DNA from: Deinococcus apachensis DSM 19763
Lineage (GTDB): Bacteria; Deinococcota; Deinococci; Deinococcales; Deinococcaceae
Length of the DNA: 19,049 nucleotides
Reading direction: 5' to 3'
Assembly (NCBI RefSeq): GCF_000381345.1
Contig: NZ_KB906430.1
Location: 1 to 19,049, forward strand
How positions within the stretch are numbered: the stretch's first letter is position 1; each line of letters opens with the position of its first letter. The position numbers were made by a program, and so were the translations under genes. Below are positions 1 to 6,013 of the stretch, piece by piece. The notes under the pieces were generated by a model, which saw nothing but the letters and a program-made list of their open reading frames with translations, was not told where the DNA came from and made no database searches.

Positions 1-2
1 GG

Positions 3-215
<213 letters not shown>

Positions 216-243
216 CACGCCGTCGACGGCCCCCCACGCCACA

Positions 244-271
244 AGCAACCTTGACCCGCATTACGGTTGCT
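244..271. repeat. Inverted repeat in the IS110 right end
   Basis: The arms AGCAACC (244-250) and GGTTGCT (265-271) are perfectly complementary over 7 bp with a 14-base spacer. They lie between the transposase stop and the neighbouring gene. This could be a recognition structure at the IS end, but no second copy of the element is available for comparison. Confidence 0.5.
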
Positions 272-295
272 ACAGGAGCCGACTTCTCGTTCAAC

Positions 296-689
296 CTATG
301 AATTTTCGAGGTTAGTCAGGCCGACCTCACCACTCACGAGCTGGTCGATCTGCTCAATGATGCTTACCGGGAGGACCGAGGGGAACCTTCCTCCGACATA
401 GCCCCGCGTCCCGCATCATGCCCGCGAGCACGCCCGCATATACCTCTCGGGGAAGTGCGGCCTTCAGGGCGTCCAGTACCTGGTCCGCTTCCGCGTCGAA
501 GTCCAGCCCCGGCGCGTACCGCTCCCGCATCTCCTCAAAGGCCCGGCGCACCTGGGGGGCGTACTGTTCGGCATTCAGCAGGCGAAGTGTGTTCATGGTG
601 GAGGCCCGCCCTGCTGCGACCACCCGGCGCCACCAGGCCGGGCCAAGCTCAGCCGCCCATTCCAACCGGTCCAACCGCCGCCCAGTCAT
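296..689 (-). pseudogene. Small island protein, last gene of the operon, frameshifted near its 3' end
   Basis: The ATG at 689 overlaps the stop of the preceding gene by 4 bases (ATGA). The uninterrupted frame is 111 aa and ends at 354 with a low-quality tail (LCRRKVPLGPPGKHH). Around 402-408, after GMMRDAG, the reading quality moves to another frame. That frame gives YVGGRFPSVLPVSIIEQIDQ and continues to a TAG at 296-298, for about 130 aa in total. Removing one G from the GGGG run at this point would fuse the two parts seamlessly. The protein is helical and charged, with a WWRRVVAAGR segment early on. I do not recognise the family. It is either a decayed gene, a sequencing error in a G run, or a slippage site. 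Confidence 0.6.
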
Positions 690-943
690 GCCGACCCCCG
701 TTCCAGGCGATCAATCAGCGCCCGCAGGTCTTCGTCTGACATCGCCCGTATCTCTGCCCGCACCCGGGCCGCTTCCCCATCCGAGTCCGGGTGCCCTTCC
801 GCCCGGAGATAGGCCACGTGCAGCTCGTCAAGTTCCCGGTCGGACAGCCCAGCTAGGTAGGCTTGCCTCCCTTCCTGTTGCCGAGCGACTCTGGCCGTGT
901 GCGCCGCTTCCAGCGCCTCCAGCCGCTTTCCCTTCGCCGTCAT
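686..943 (-). CDS. Hypothetical helical protein of the island operon (85 aa)
   Basis: The ATG at 943 overlaps the upstream gene's TGA by 4 bases, and its own stop overlaps the next start in the same way, so translation is probably coupled throughout. The sequence is almost entirely charged helix (RLEALEAAHTARVARQQEGR, then LSDRELDELHVAYL and MSDEDLRALIDRLE). It repeats an LSDREL/MSDEDL-type motif twice. There are no cysteines, no membrane segment and no recognised domain. The function is unknown. Its place in the operon suggests an accessory role in the mobile element rather than a chromosomal function. Confidence 0.7.
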   Translation of the reverse strand: MTAKGKRLEALEAAHTARVARQQEGRQAYLAGLSDRELDELHVAYLRAEGHPDSDGEAARVRAEIRAMSDEDLRALIDRLERGSA

Positions 944-1239
944 GCCGCCCCCCGACTCAGCCGCGGCCCCGTGTCGCTCCCTTCTGCGGCCAGTGCGTCC
1001 TCAATGGCCTTGAGCCTGCCTTCCATCTCGCCCACCTCATACGCGCGGGCGTAGGCGCTGCCCGTCTGGGCCAGGGCGTGAACGGCCTTCAATCTCACCG
1101 CGTCATCGTCCTTGCTCAGCAGTTCTTCCGCCGTCTCAATCGCCTTCCAGAGCTTCAGGAGCAGGGCGTCCAGGCCTGGGGGCTTGCGCTTGGCCCGCTT
1201 CGCCTGCCGGGCCTTTGTCGGGTCTGCGTTCGGGTTCAT
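940..1239 (-). CDS. Hypothetical basic/helical protein of the island operon (99 aa)
   Basis: The chosen start is the ATG at 1239 (MNPNADPTKARQAKRAKRKP), preceded by AGCAGG at a suitable distance. The longer open frame to 1389 has low-complexity, non-coding-like content. The N-terminal 20 residues are rich in Lys and Arg and could bind nucleic acid. The rest is helical (LLLKLWKAIETAEELLSK, then AVHALAQTGSAYARAYEVGE). The size and helical layout recall small DNA-binding phage proteins such as small terminase subunits, but I see no diagnostic motif, so no function is assigned. The gene after it overlaps by 4 bases. Confidence 0.68.
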   Translation of the reverse strand: MNPNADPTKARQAKRAKRKPPGLDALLLKLWKAIETAEELLSKDDDAVRLKAVHALAQTGSAYARAYEVGEMEGRLKAIEDALAAEGSDTGPRLSRGAA

Positions 1240-1331
1240 GCTGTACCTGCTTTCAGAGGAGGGGGGGTGGATGGCACGCCACCTCCGAATAGTTCGCCCC
1301 TGACAGCGTGAAGCGGCCAGGCGGGGCGTTC

Positions 1332-1514
1332 TTAAATGCCGTTCTGAGGGGTTCCTCCCGCTTCCTTGCGCCGCTGCTCGACGGCACACGCCACACGTTC
1401 TCTGACCTGCCGCTCTGCCGCCTACAACTCTTCAGGGGTGCGCGTGTGGGGCTCCTGCCGGGGGAAGGCTGCTTTCCGCGCTTCCCGAATCATCCGTTCG
1501 CGTTCCTCATTCAT
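1332..1514 (-). pseudogene. Small charged island protein interrupted by an in-frame TAG
   Basis: The ATG at 1514 overlaps the preceding ORF's TGA (ATGA), the junction used throughout this operon. The frame reads MNEERERMIREARKAAFPRQ and ends at TAG 1422-1424 after 30 residues. The same frame then continues with the same composition (AAERQVRERVACAVEQRRKE) for 29 codons to a TAA at 1332-1334. A CAG to TAG change would explain the stop. The alternatives are a real 30-aa protein followed by noncoding sequence, or readthrough. No family is recognised. Confidence 0.5.
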
Positions 1515-1600
1515 TGGCTGCCGACTTTCAGGGCATAGGTGTTCGCCTCCAACCAGTTCCCCCAGGCCAGGGCATACAGGTTCGCCAGCAGCCAGGGCAC
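1511..1600 (-). CDS. Very small island ORF (29 aa)
   Basis: A GTG at 1600 opens a short frame reading VPWLLANLYALAWGNWLEAN, then TYALKVGSQ, ending in a TGA that overlaps the next ATG by 4 bases. It is in the same frame as the preceding gene, immediately beyond that gene's TGA at 1619. It may therefore be a separate small gene, or a former C-terminal extension of that gene. It is rich in Trp and Leu, and amphipathic rather than a clear membrane helix. It is too short for normal gene finders. The chain of overlapping stops and starts is the main argument for its being real. Confidence 0.4.
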   Translation of the reverse strand: MPWLLANLYALAWGNWLEANTYALKVGSQ

Positions 1601-1618
1601 CCGGTCAGGGAAGGGGCG

Positions 1619-2005
1619 TCATGCTGCCCACGCTCCCCTTGCTTCCCAGAGGTGGGCAAGCTGGCGCTCAGGGTCGCAGCCACAGGCGTACAGGGCCGCG
1701 CAGGTCAGCACGTACTCTCCGAGGTTCGCCACCAGCCCGGAGGGCAGCGAGGCTGGGCGGTTCAAGGCGTTCACCTTCGCCGCCTGGACCAGCCGTGCCA
1801 GGGCTTCCGGCAGGGGAGCAAGCTGCCCGCCCGTACCTGCCTGAAGCTCCCTCAGCAGGGCGTCTTTCTGCGCCTTGATCTGCTCGTGCAGTTCCGGCGT
1901 CACCGCCCCGTGGGGGGCACGGGCGATCAGCCGACCCTCCTGCACAGCCAGCCGCACGCCGCGCCCTTCCAGTTTCCGGAGGAGGTCACGGGCTACCACG
2001 TCCAT
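1619..2005 (-). CDS. Small protein with a TubC-type N-terminal docking-like domain
   Basis: This is 128 aa, with its ATG at 2005 inside the last codons of the ATPase gene (13-base overlap). Residues 7-55 (LLRKLEGRGVRLAVQEGRLI, then APHGAVTPELHEQIKAQKDA) follow the pattern of TubC_N-like docking domains: an LL..L...G..L...G.L...AP.G..TPEL....K..LL pattern. These were first described in NRPS/PKS megasynthases and are also seen beside primases and helicases of mobile elements. The second half (residues 60-128) is a Leu-rich helix and a Cys-containing segment (VLTCAALYACGCDPERQ). A role in recruiting a replication partner is my inference from the domain and the adjacent ATPase and primase genes. 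Confidence 0.68.
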   Translation of the reverse strand: MDVVARDLLRKLEGRGVRLAVQEGRLIARAPHGAVTPELHEQIKAQKDALLRELQAGTGGQLAPLPEALARLVQAAKVNALNRPASLPSGLVANLGEYVLTCAALYACGCDPERQLAHLWEARGAWAA

Positions 2006-3147
2006 TCCTCCTCAGCGGTCGCCACACGGGCGGGAGCTGGGTCATCCTTGACGATCAGCGGAGCGTCTTCCTCTTTCACCACCACACCAGATGTAGGGGT
2101 TTGGTGTGGTGGTGAAACCTCCGGGGCATGTTCCGGCAGGCCGTACAGCCCCCGACCCAACCGCACCACCCGCCCGGACTTCTCCAGCAACTTCAGCGCC
2201 CGGTCAAACGTGCCGCCCCGCCCGCCCAACTTGGCCCGGGGCTGCGGGCCGTCCTGTAGGGCGTCCAGAATGTCGCGCTGAGCTTCCTGCCCCCGCTCGT
2301 CCCGTTCCCGCTGAGCCGTCCGCGGGCCCGCCTCCCCCAGACACTCCAAATCCAGTTCTTCCAGCCGGTCGCCCCTGTTCGTGAATCTCAGGTGGGTGAC
2401 GAATGGCTCAAAGGTTGCCGTGTTGCTCTTGTCCACCGTCCAGCGGGTGACGGCCCGCCCGTCCTGTTCTTCGCCTTCCAGCGCCACCGACACCCGCGCC
2501 CACGCCCGTTTCTGTTGGCTGCCCATCGGCGTTGGCACGCCCATTCCACCTGCCGCCGCTTTCGTCGCGTGGTCAATCACCAGCACCGCCGCGCCCGCCT
2601 TCCTCGCCGGGTTCAGCCCCAGGCGCAGGGCCAGCGCCACTTCCTGCCCATTGTTGGTGTCGCCCACCATCATCTGCCCCAGGGAGTCACACACCACAAG
2701 GTCAATCCCCAGCTCTTTCACCGTCTGAGCAATGTCCGGCCCCATCGCCTCCAGTGACTTCAGGCTGCTCGTCTCTTCGCCCGGAAAGTTGCATTCCTCA
2801 GTGTTGGGGCTGTAGTAGATGAACTCTTCTGGGATGCCCTCAAGACCCACGCCCCGGAAGGCGGCCTCAAACAGTTCGTGATTCCACTCCCAGGAACCGT
2901 CAAAGTCGAGATACAGCACCCGGAGGCCGCGCGCCACGGTCCTCAGATGGGCGAAGGGTCGCCCGGCCACCAGACAGGCCGTCAGATGCGCCGTGTGGGC
3001 CGTCTTGCTCACCCCAGGCTGCCCGAAGAGCAACGTCCCCGCCCCGCGGGCCAAGAACTTTTCCACCAGCCATTCCACCGGCTTCACGGGGGGTGCCGTC
3101 TTGCCATTGAACACTGGCAGGATGCGCGGCTCACGAGGGCCAGTCAC
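1993..3147 (-). CDS. RepA-like AAA ATPase / replicative helicase-like protein of the mobile element
   Basis: This is a RecA-fold ATPase of the AAA_25/RepA type, about 384 aa. The Walker A-like loop is FGQPGVSKT (residues 41-49), with Ser where Gly usually precedes the Lys. LYLDFDGS follows, and the Walker B-like strand is LVVCDS. A later VLVIDHATK resembles the sensor region of RepA-type helicases. The C-terminal part (GGTFDRALKLLEKSGRVVRL) looks like a small winged helix. The start is uncertain. GTG 3147 is chosen because GGGGTG precedes it and the overlap with the primase gene is short; TTG 3159 is the alternative. It probably unwinds DNA or loads a helicase during replication of the element. 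Near its end the gene carries a perfect 16-bp inverted repeat. Confidence 0.82.
   Translation of the reverse strand: MTGPREPRILPVFNGKTAPPVKPVEWLVEKFLARGAGTLLFGQPGVSKTAHTAHLTACLVAGRPFAHLRTVARGLRVLYLDFDGSWEWNHELFEAAFRGVGLEGIPEEFIYYSPNTEECNFPGEETSSLKSLEAMGPDIAQTVKELGIDLVVCDSLGQMMVGDTNNGQEVALALRLGLNPARKAGAAVLVIDHATKAAAGGMGVPTPMGSQQKRAWARVSVALEGEEQDGRAVTRWTVDKSNTATFEPFVTHLRFTNRGDRLEELDLECLGEAGPRTAQRERDERGQEAQRDILDALQDGPQPRAKLGGRGGTFDRALKLLEKSGRVVRLGRGLYGLPEHAPEVSPPHQTPTSGVVVKEEDAPLIVKDDPAPARVATAEEEWTW
2074..2117. repeat. Perfect 16-bp inverted repeat (copy 1) inside the ATPase gene
   Basis: The left arm TTTCACCACCACACCA (2074-2089) and right arm TGGTGTGGTGGTGAAA (2102-2117) are exact reverse complements around a 12-base loop. 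It encodes the SPPHQ..SGVVVK stretch near the ATPase C-terminus. Confidence 0.9.
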
Positions 3148-4372
3148 AGCACACCCCAAACTTGCGGAGCTTGGCCCGGTACTTCCTCAAAGCCAGTTCC
3201 TCCGGTGCCGTTTGCACCACCACACCAAACCCTGAGAAGTGGTGTGGTGGTGAGAAGGTGCGGCCCTCTCCCTCTCTCTTTTCACCAATTGGTGAACTGG
3301 TGTGGTGAATGGTGGAAGTGCTCAGCAGGTCGAGCAGCCACGCACCCAGCACCTCCCCCCCTTCATTCCCGGCCAGGTCGCAGAAGTCCCCGGAGGGCAG
3401 CGCGGTCAGCGCCCGCACCTCACGCGCCCCGGCAGCGCGGGCCACCTTGCCCACCCGATCCAGGCACGCCGCGCCCGCCTCGTCCGGGTCGGCGTACAGG
3501 TAGACCGGCTTCCCGTGAAAGCCGTGGAGGAAGGGTGCGCCACCCGCACCAGCCAGCCCTTGCACGTCCAGCCGGACGCCTACCGCTTCCAGGGCTCGCG
3601 CTGCCGCCGCTCCGTTCAGCTCCCCCTCAACGATCAGCACGGCCTCTCCAGCACCGTACCCGGGCGAGCACCACGCGGGCGCACCATGCCGGGCAATCGG
3701 GTAAACGTAGCGGGCGACACCGGAGGACTGGAGGGTGTCAGCGGTCCCCAGGTTCCGCACCTTGAGGCCCCACGGCTTCCTATCGGGGCCGCGCAGGAAG
3801 AACGCCAGCGCCCCGGCATGGGCGAGGGTGCGCCCGTCCCGCGTGCGGAAGTCCCGGCGTAGTTTGCCCACCTGAAGGCCCTCCCACCCGTACAGGCCGC
3901 GCCGCTGGAGGTCACGCCCTGCCACGTCCTGAAGGCTCAGGGGGGCGAGAAGGGCATAGGCGCGGCTGAGCTCTTCCACTTCCAGTGAGGTGCAGCGGTC
4001 TAGAGCGGCCCGCGCTTCCCGGAGGGGGTCAAGGGCCTGATACCCGGGCCGCTCTCCTCCGAGCTGCCAGGGGCCTAGACTCACCCCGGCCAGCCGCGCC
4101 AGCTCTGCCCGTGCCTGTTCGGGGGTGTAGTTCAGGGACAGCAAGAAGTCATACGCTGTGCCCCCCGCGTTGTCCCCACCATGCCGCTTCCAGCGCCAAG
4201 TACCGTTTTTCAGATACACGCTGAAGCTAGGGCTTCTCTCACTGTGACCGGGACGTGGGTCACGGGTCGCGCCCCCATGTTCCCGGTTCAGGCCGCGGAC
4301 CGCATCCGAGCCGCACTCGTGGGCGATCAGGTCCGGCAGATTCACCCGTTCCAACACCTCGCGCAGCTTCAC
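3131..4372 (-). CDS. Primase-like protein with degenerate CHC2-type region and TOPRIM domain
   Basis: This is 413 aa. The GTG start at 4372 overlaps the preceding stop by 4 bases (GTGA). Residues 12-78 align by pattern with the DnaG-type zinc-binding domain: GHSERSPSFSVY corresponds to FHxEKTPSF, and GGDNAGGTAYDFL to CGxGGDAIDFL. The zinc ligands are absent: the usual CPFH is RPGH, and the CFGC position is WKRHGG. A TOPRIM domain follows, with IVEGELN (catalytic Glu near 249) and YADPDEAG (DxD near 295-297). The last 60 residues are low in homology signal and contain the repeat-encoded stretch. It likely makes primers for, or assists, replication of the element together with the ATPase that overlaps its 3' end. 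Confidence 0.8.
   Translation of the reverse strand: MKLREVLERVNLPDLIAHECGSDAVRGLNREHGGATRDPRPGHSERSPSFSVYLKNGTWRWKRHGGDNAGGTAYDFLLSLNYTPEQARAELARLAGVSLGPWQLGGERPGYQALDPLREARAALDRCTSLEVEELSRAYALLAPLSLQDVAGRDLQRRGLYGWEGLQVGKLRRDFRTRDGRTLAHAGALAFFLRGPDRKPWGLKVRNLGTADTLQSSGVARYVYPIARHGAPAWCSPGYGAGEAVLIVEGELNGAAAARALEAVGVRLDVQGLAGAGGAPFLHGFHGKPVYLYADPDEAGAACLDRVGKVARAAGAREVRALTALPSGDFCDLAGNEGGEVLGAWLLDLLSTSTIHHTSSPIGEKREGEGRTFSPPHHFSGFGVVVQTAPEELALRKYRAKLRKFGVCCDWPS
3215..3252. repeat. Perfect 13-bp inverted repeat (copy 2) inside the primase gene
   Basis: The arms CACCACCACACCA (3215-3227) and TGGTGTGGTGGTG (3240-3252) are identical to the core of copy 1 and also have a 12-base loop. The conserved block GGGTTTGGTGTGGTGGTG is on the plus strand in copy 1 and the minus strand here, so the two copies face each other about 1.1 kb apart. 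Confidence 0.9.
3281..3309. repeat. 16-bp perfect palindrome plus a TGGTGTGGTG half-copy
   Basis: TTCACCAATTGGTGAA (3281-3296) is its own reverse complement. It is followed at once by TGGTGTGGTG (3298-3307), the arm of the two larger inverted repeats. It lies 30 bases from copy 2. Confidence 0.85.
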
Positions 4373-4542
4373 GAGCGCACCGCCCCGACGTGCCCGCGCA
4401 TCTCGCGCAGCAGGTGAAGCGCCGTTGTGTTCCCCTTCGCCGCTTCCAAGGTGAGGAAGGCTCGTAGGGCGGCCAGCTTTACGGTAGGGGGTAGACTGTC
4501 CAGCGGAGCCCACGCGCCGCCCTCTTGCCCAGGGCGGCGCAT
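4369..4542 (-). CDS. Hypothetical 57-aa island protein
   Basis: The ATG at 4542 overlaps the TAA of the HTH gene by one base (TAATG), and its TGA overlaps the GTG of the primase gene. It reads MRRPGQEGGAWAPLDSLPPT, then a helical stretch (KLAALRAFLTLEAAKGN) and LHLLREMRGHVGAVRS. No recognised domain is present. The C-terminal two-thirds could form two amphipathic helices. It shares the transcript of the replication genes, so it may be a regulator or adaptor, but this is only position-based. Confidence 0.65.
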   Translation of the reverse strand: MRRPGQEGGAWAPLDSLPPTVKLAALRAFLTLEAAKGNTTALHLLREMRGHVGAVRS

Positions 4543-4733
4543 TATTTGCCTCCAGCCAGGAATTCTGCGACCGCCTCTCGCGGGATCAGCCAACGCCGCC
4601 CATAGCGGACGGCGCGGAGCCGCCCACTGCGGAGCAGGGCGATTACCGAGTTCTTACTCAGGCCGAGAAGGGGCTCAACCTCCTTGGGCGTCAGGACGAG
4701 CTTCGAAGCTGTTTGCTGTTCGTCTCCGTTCAT
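4542..4733 (-). CDS. Excisionase-family helix-turn-helix DNA-binding protein
   Basis: This is 63 aa from the ATG at 4733, preceded by AGGAGGGAGAAC, a strong ribosome-binding site. The in-frame ATG at 4757 has no such signal. Residues 13-55 (LTPKEVEPLLGLSKNSVIAL, then RSGRLRAVRYGRRWLIPREA) are the HTH_17/excisionase (AlpA, Xis-like) winged-helix pattern: a helix-turn-helix followed by the R.GR.W.I wing. Such proteins direct excision of integrative elements or regulate their operons. It is the first gene of the minus-strand operon and faces the divergent zinc-finger gene across a very short intergenic space. It is either the Xis or the repressor/activator of the element. Confidence 0.8.
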   Translation of the reverse strand: MNGDEQQTASKLVLTPKEVEPLLGLSKNSVIALLRSGRLRAVRYGRRWLIPREAVAEFLAGGK

Positions 4734-4762
4734 GTTCTCCCTCCTGTTCCCCTCCAAGGTGC

Positions 4763-4770
4763 AGTAAACT
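4763..4770. promoter_or_regulatory. Overlapping divergent -10 boxes between the replication operon and the CGNR gene
   Basis: On the plus strand TAAACT (4765-4770) lies 7 nt before the ATG at 4778. On the minus strand TTTACT (4768-4763) lies about 30 nt before the ATG at 4733, with a weak TTGCGT about 18 bp upstream. Both sit in the octamer AGTAAACT, so the two transcripts would compete for polymerase. Prediction by eye. Confidence 0.45.
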
Positions 4771-4777
4771 TCCCCCT

Positions 4778-5923
4778 ATGCGGAGGACGCAAAAGGGGGG
4801 ACAAATGGGGGGGCATTCCTTCTCGTTTGTCTACGATGCTCCCCAGGCGGATGCAATATGGGCAGAGCGAGCCGAGGACGTGCCCCCTTGGGACTGGACG
4901 AGGCGGAACAGAGCCGGAGGCGGTTTGGATGTATACGGCGCGTTCCTAAAGACCAAATGGACGGACGAGGGCCTTGCCTATCAGTGGGGCCGAGTCCTGC
5001 CTACGCCCACATTGAGCTACCCGCGTCTAGTGCGCCGCCATCACGAGCAGTACTTTTCTCGCGTCTCTTCCCCGGTGTACGTTGAGTTTCTTCGGCTATG
5101 GCGGATTGCTGAGAAATACGGTGTTCTGCCCGGAGCGGCTGAAAGCGAAAAGCGCCGCAAGTTTCAGGAAGCGGTGGTCAGAGCCGCCCTACGGATCGGC
5201 ATCCTCTCTCCCCACGGGACGGCCGACAGCTTGCGTGACTGGTGGGAGGCCGCGTTAGAGGTGGCCTTTTGGGTTCGTCTACTTGACGATTTGAACACGG
5301 AAGGTCCCACTCTCCCTGAAGATTTTTGGTTGGTTTGTGAATCGACTTGGGACGTGGAGATATACACAAGAAGAGAGCTTGAAGAGCTGGCCGAACTAGA
5401 CCCAGTGGGAAAAGAAATGCTAGGGTCGGCAAATGTAAGGTGGCGAAAACCACGCGACCATAAAGATGGGGGACTCTCGACTAAAGCGTCCGGTCTAATT
5501 CATATTGCACAGAACGCAAGCTCGAAAAAGGCAAAGGGGAGCAGCACGGTCACACCAGCCGAGGCACGGGCCGCTATTGCCCAAGAATGCCTCTTTCCCC
5601 CCTTTATTCGTGAGGCGTTCAAACACAGCACGCCACAAGCCGGGGACACTCTTGGGTTGCCTACGGTTCTGCGGGCCCGTGTGGGCTCGCTGGACTGGGC
5701 GCGGTATGAACTGGCACAGCTATATGGGGCTATCCAGACGCGGACCTGCGCTTCACCGTCCTGTGGCGCGGTATTCGTGCCAAGCCGCAAGGATGCGCGG
5801 TTTTGCTCGAACACCTGTAAGGAAAGCGTAAAGAAGGCCCGGAAACGGGAACGTCGGCGGGGCGCCTCCAGCACAGCGCAGCCCGTCACAACGCTGACAC
5901 AACCGTTGAAGGAAAAGGAATGA
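4778..5923 (+). CDS. CGNR-type zinc-finger protein, cargo or regulator of the element
   Basis: This is 381 aa from ATG 4778, which has a -10 box (TAAACT) 7 nt upstream as in leaderless genes. ATG 4805, after AAGGGGGGACAA, is the alternative and would give 372 aa. The C-terminal 50 residues carry CX4C...CX3C (CASPSCGAVF, RKDARFCSNTC) followed by a strongly basic KKARKRERRR helix. This is the CGNR/FYVE-like single zinc-finger pattern found in putative transcription regulators. The N-terminal 300 residues, rich in Trp and acidic residues (VPPWDWTRRN, SLRDWWEAALEVAFWVRLLD), match no family I recognise, though they occupy the position of an ABATE-type domain. Codon use is less GC-rich than in the chromosomal genes, suggesting transfer. 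Confidence 0.75.
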   Translation: MRRTQKGGQMGGHSFSFVYDAPQADAIWAERAEDVPPWDWTRRNRAGGGLDVYGAFLKTKWTDEGLAYQWGRVLPTPTLSYPRLVRRHHEQYFSRVSSPVYVEFLRLWRIAEKYGVLPGAAESEKRRKFQEAVVRAALRIGILSPHGTADSLRDWWEAALEVAFWVRLLDDLNTEGPTLPEDFWLVCESTWDVEIYTRRELEELAELDPVGKEMLGSANVRWRKPRDHKDGGLSTKASGLIHIAQNASSKKAKGSSTVTPAEARAAIAQECLFPPFIREAFKHSTPQAGDTLGLPTVLRARVGSLDWARYELAQLYGAIQTRTCASPSCGAVFVPSRKDARFCSNTCKESVKKARKRERRRGASSTAQPVTTLTQPLKEKE

Positions 5924-6013
5924 TTTGGTGATCCTCAGAGGGCAAGTACCTCCAGAAACACCACCCTGGGAGGGCAAAGGGGGGAACCGCTGGGAAAGCG
6001 TGGGAAGCACTTG

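Noticed and set aside
302..400. Plus-strand coding fragment reading DLTTHELVDLLNDAY
   Set aside because: It looks coding, but the opposite strand gives an equally good continuation of the minus-strand gene after one base shift, and no plus-strand start exists.
418..1311. Long plus-strand ORF of 297 aa
   Set aside because: It is Pro/Ala/Arg-rich shadow sequence antisense to three overlapping minus-strand genes.
2074..3309. CRISPR array
   Set aside because: The repeats are palindromic, few and over 1 kb apart, without regular spacers or cas genes.
2878..3765. Plus-strand ORF of 295 aa
   Set aside because: It is antisense to the ATPase and primase genes, with low-complexity Arg/Pro-rich content.
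4427..4777. Extended N-terminus of the CGNR protein
   Set aside because: It runs antisense through the HTH and 57-aa genes, is of low coding quality, and precedes the promoter-like TAAACT.
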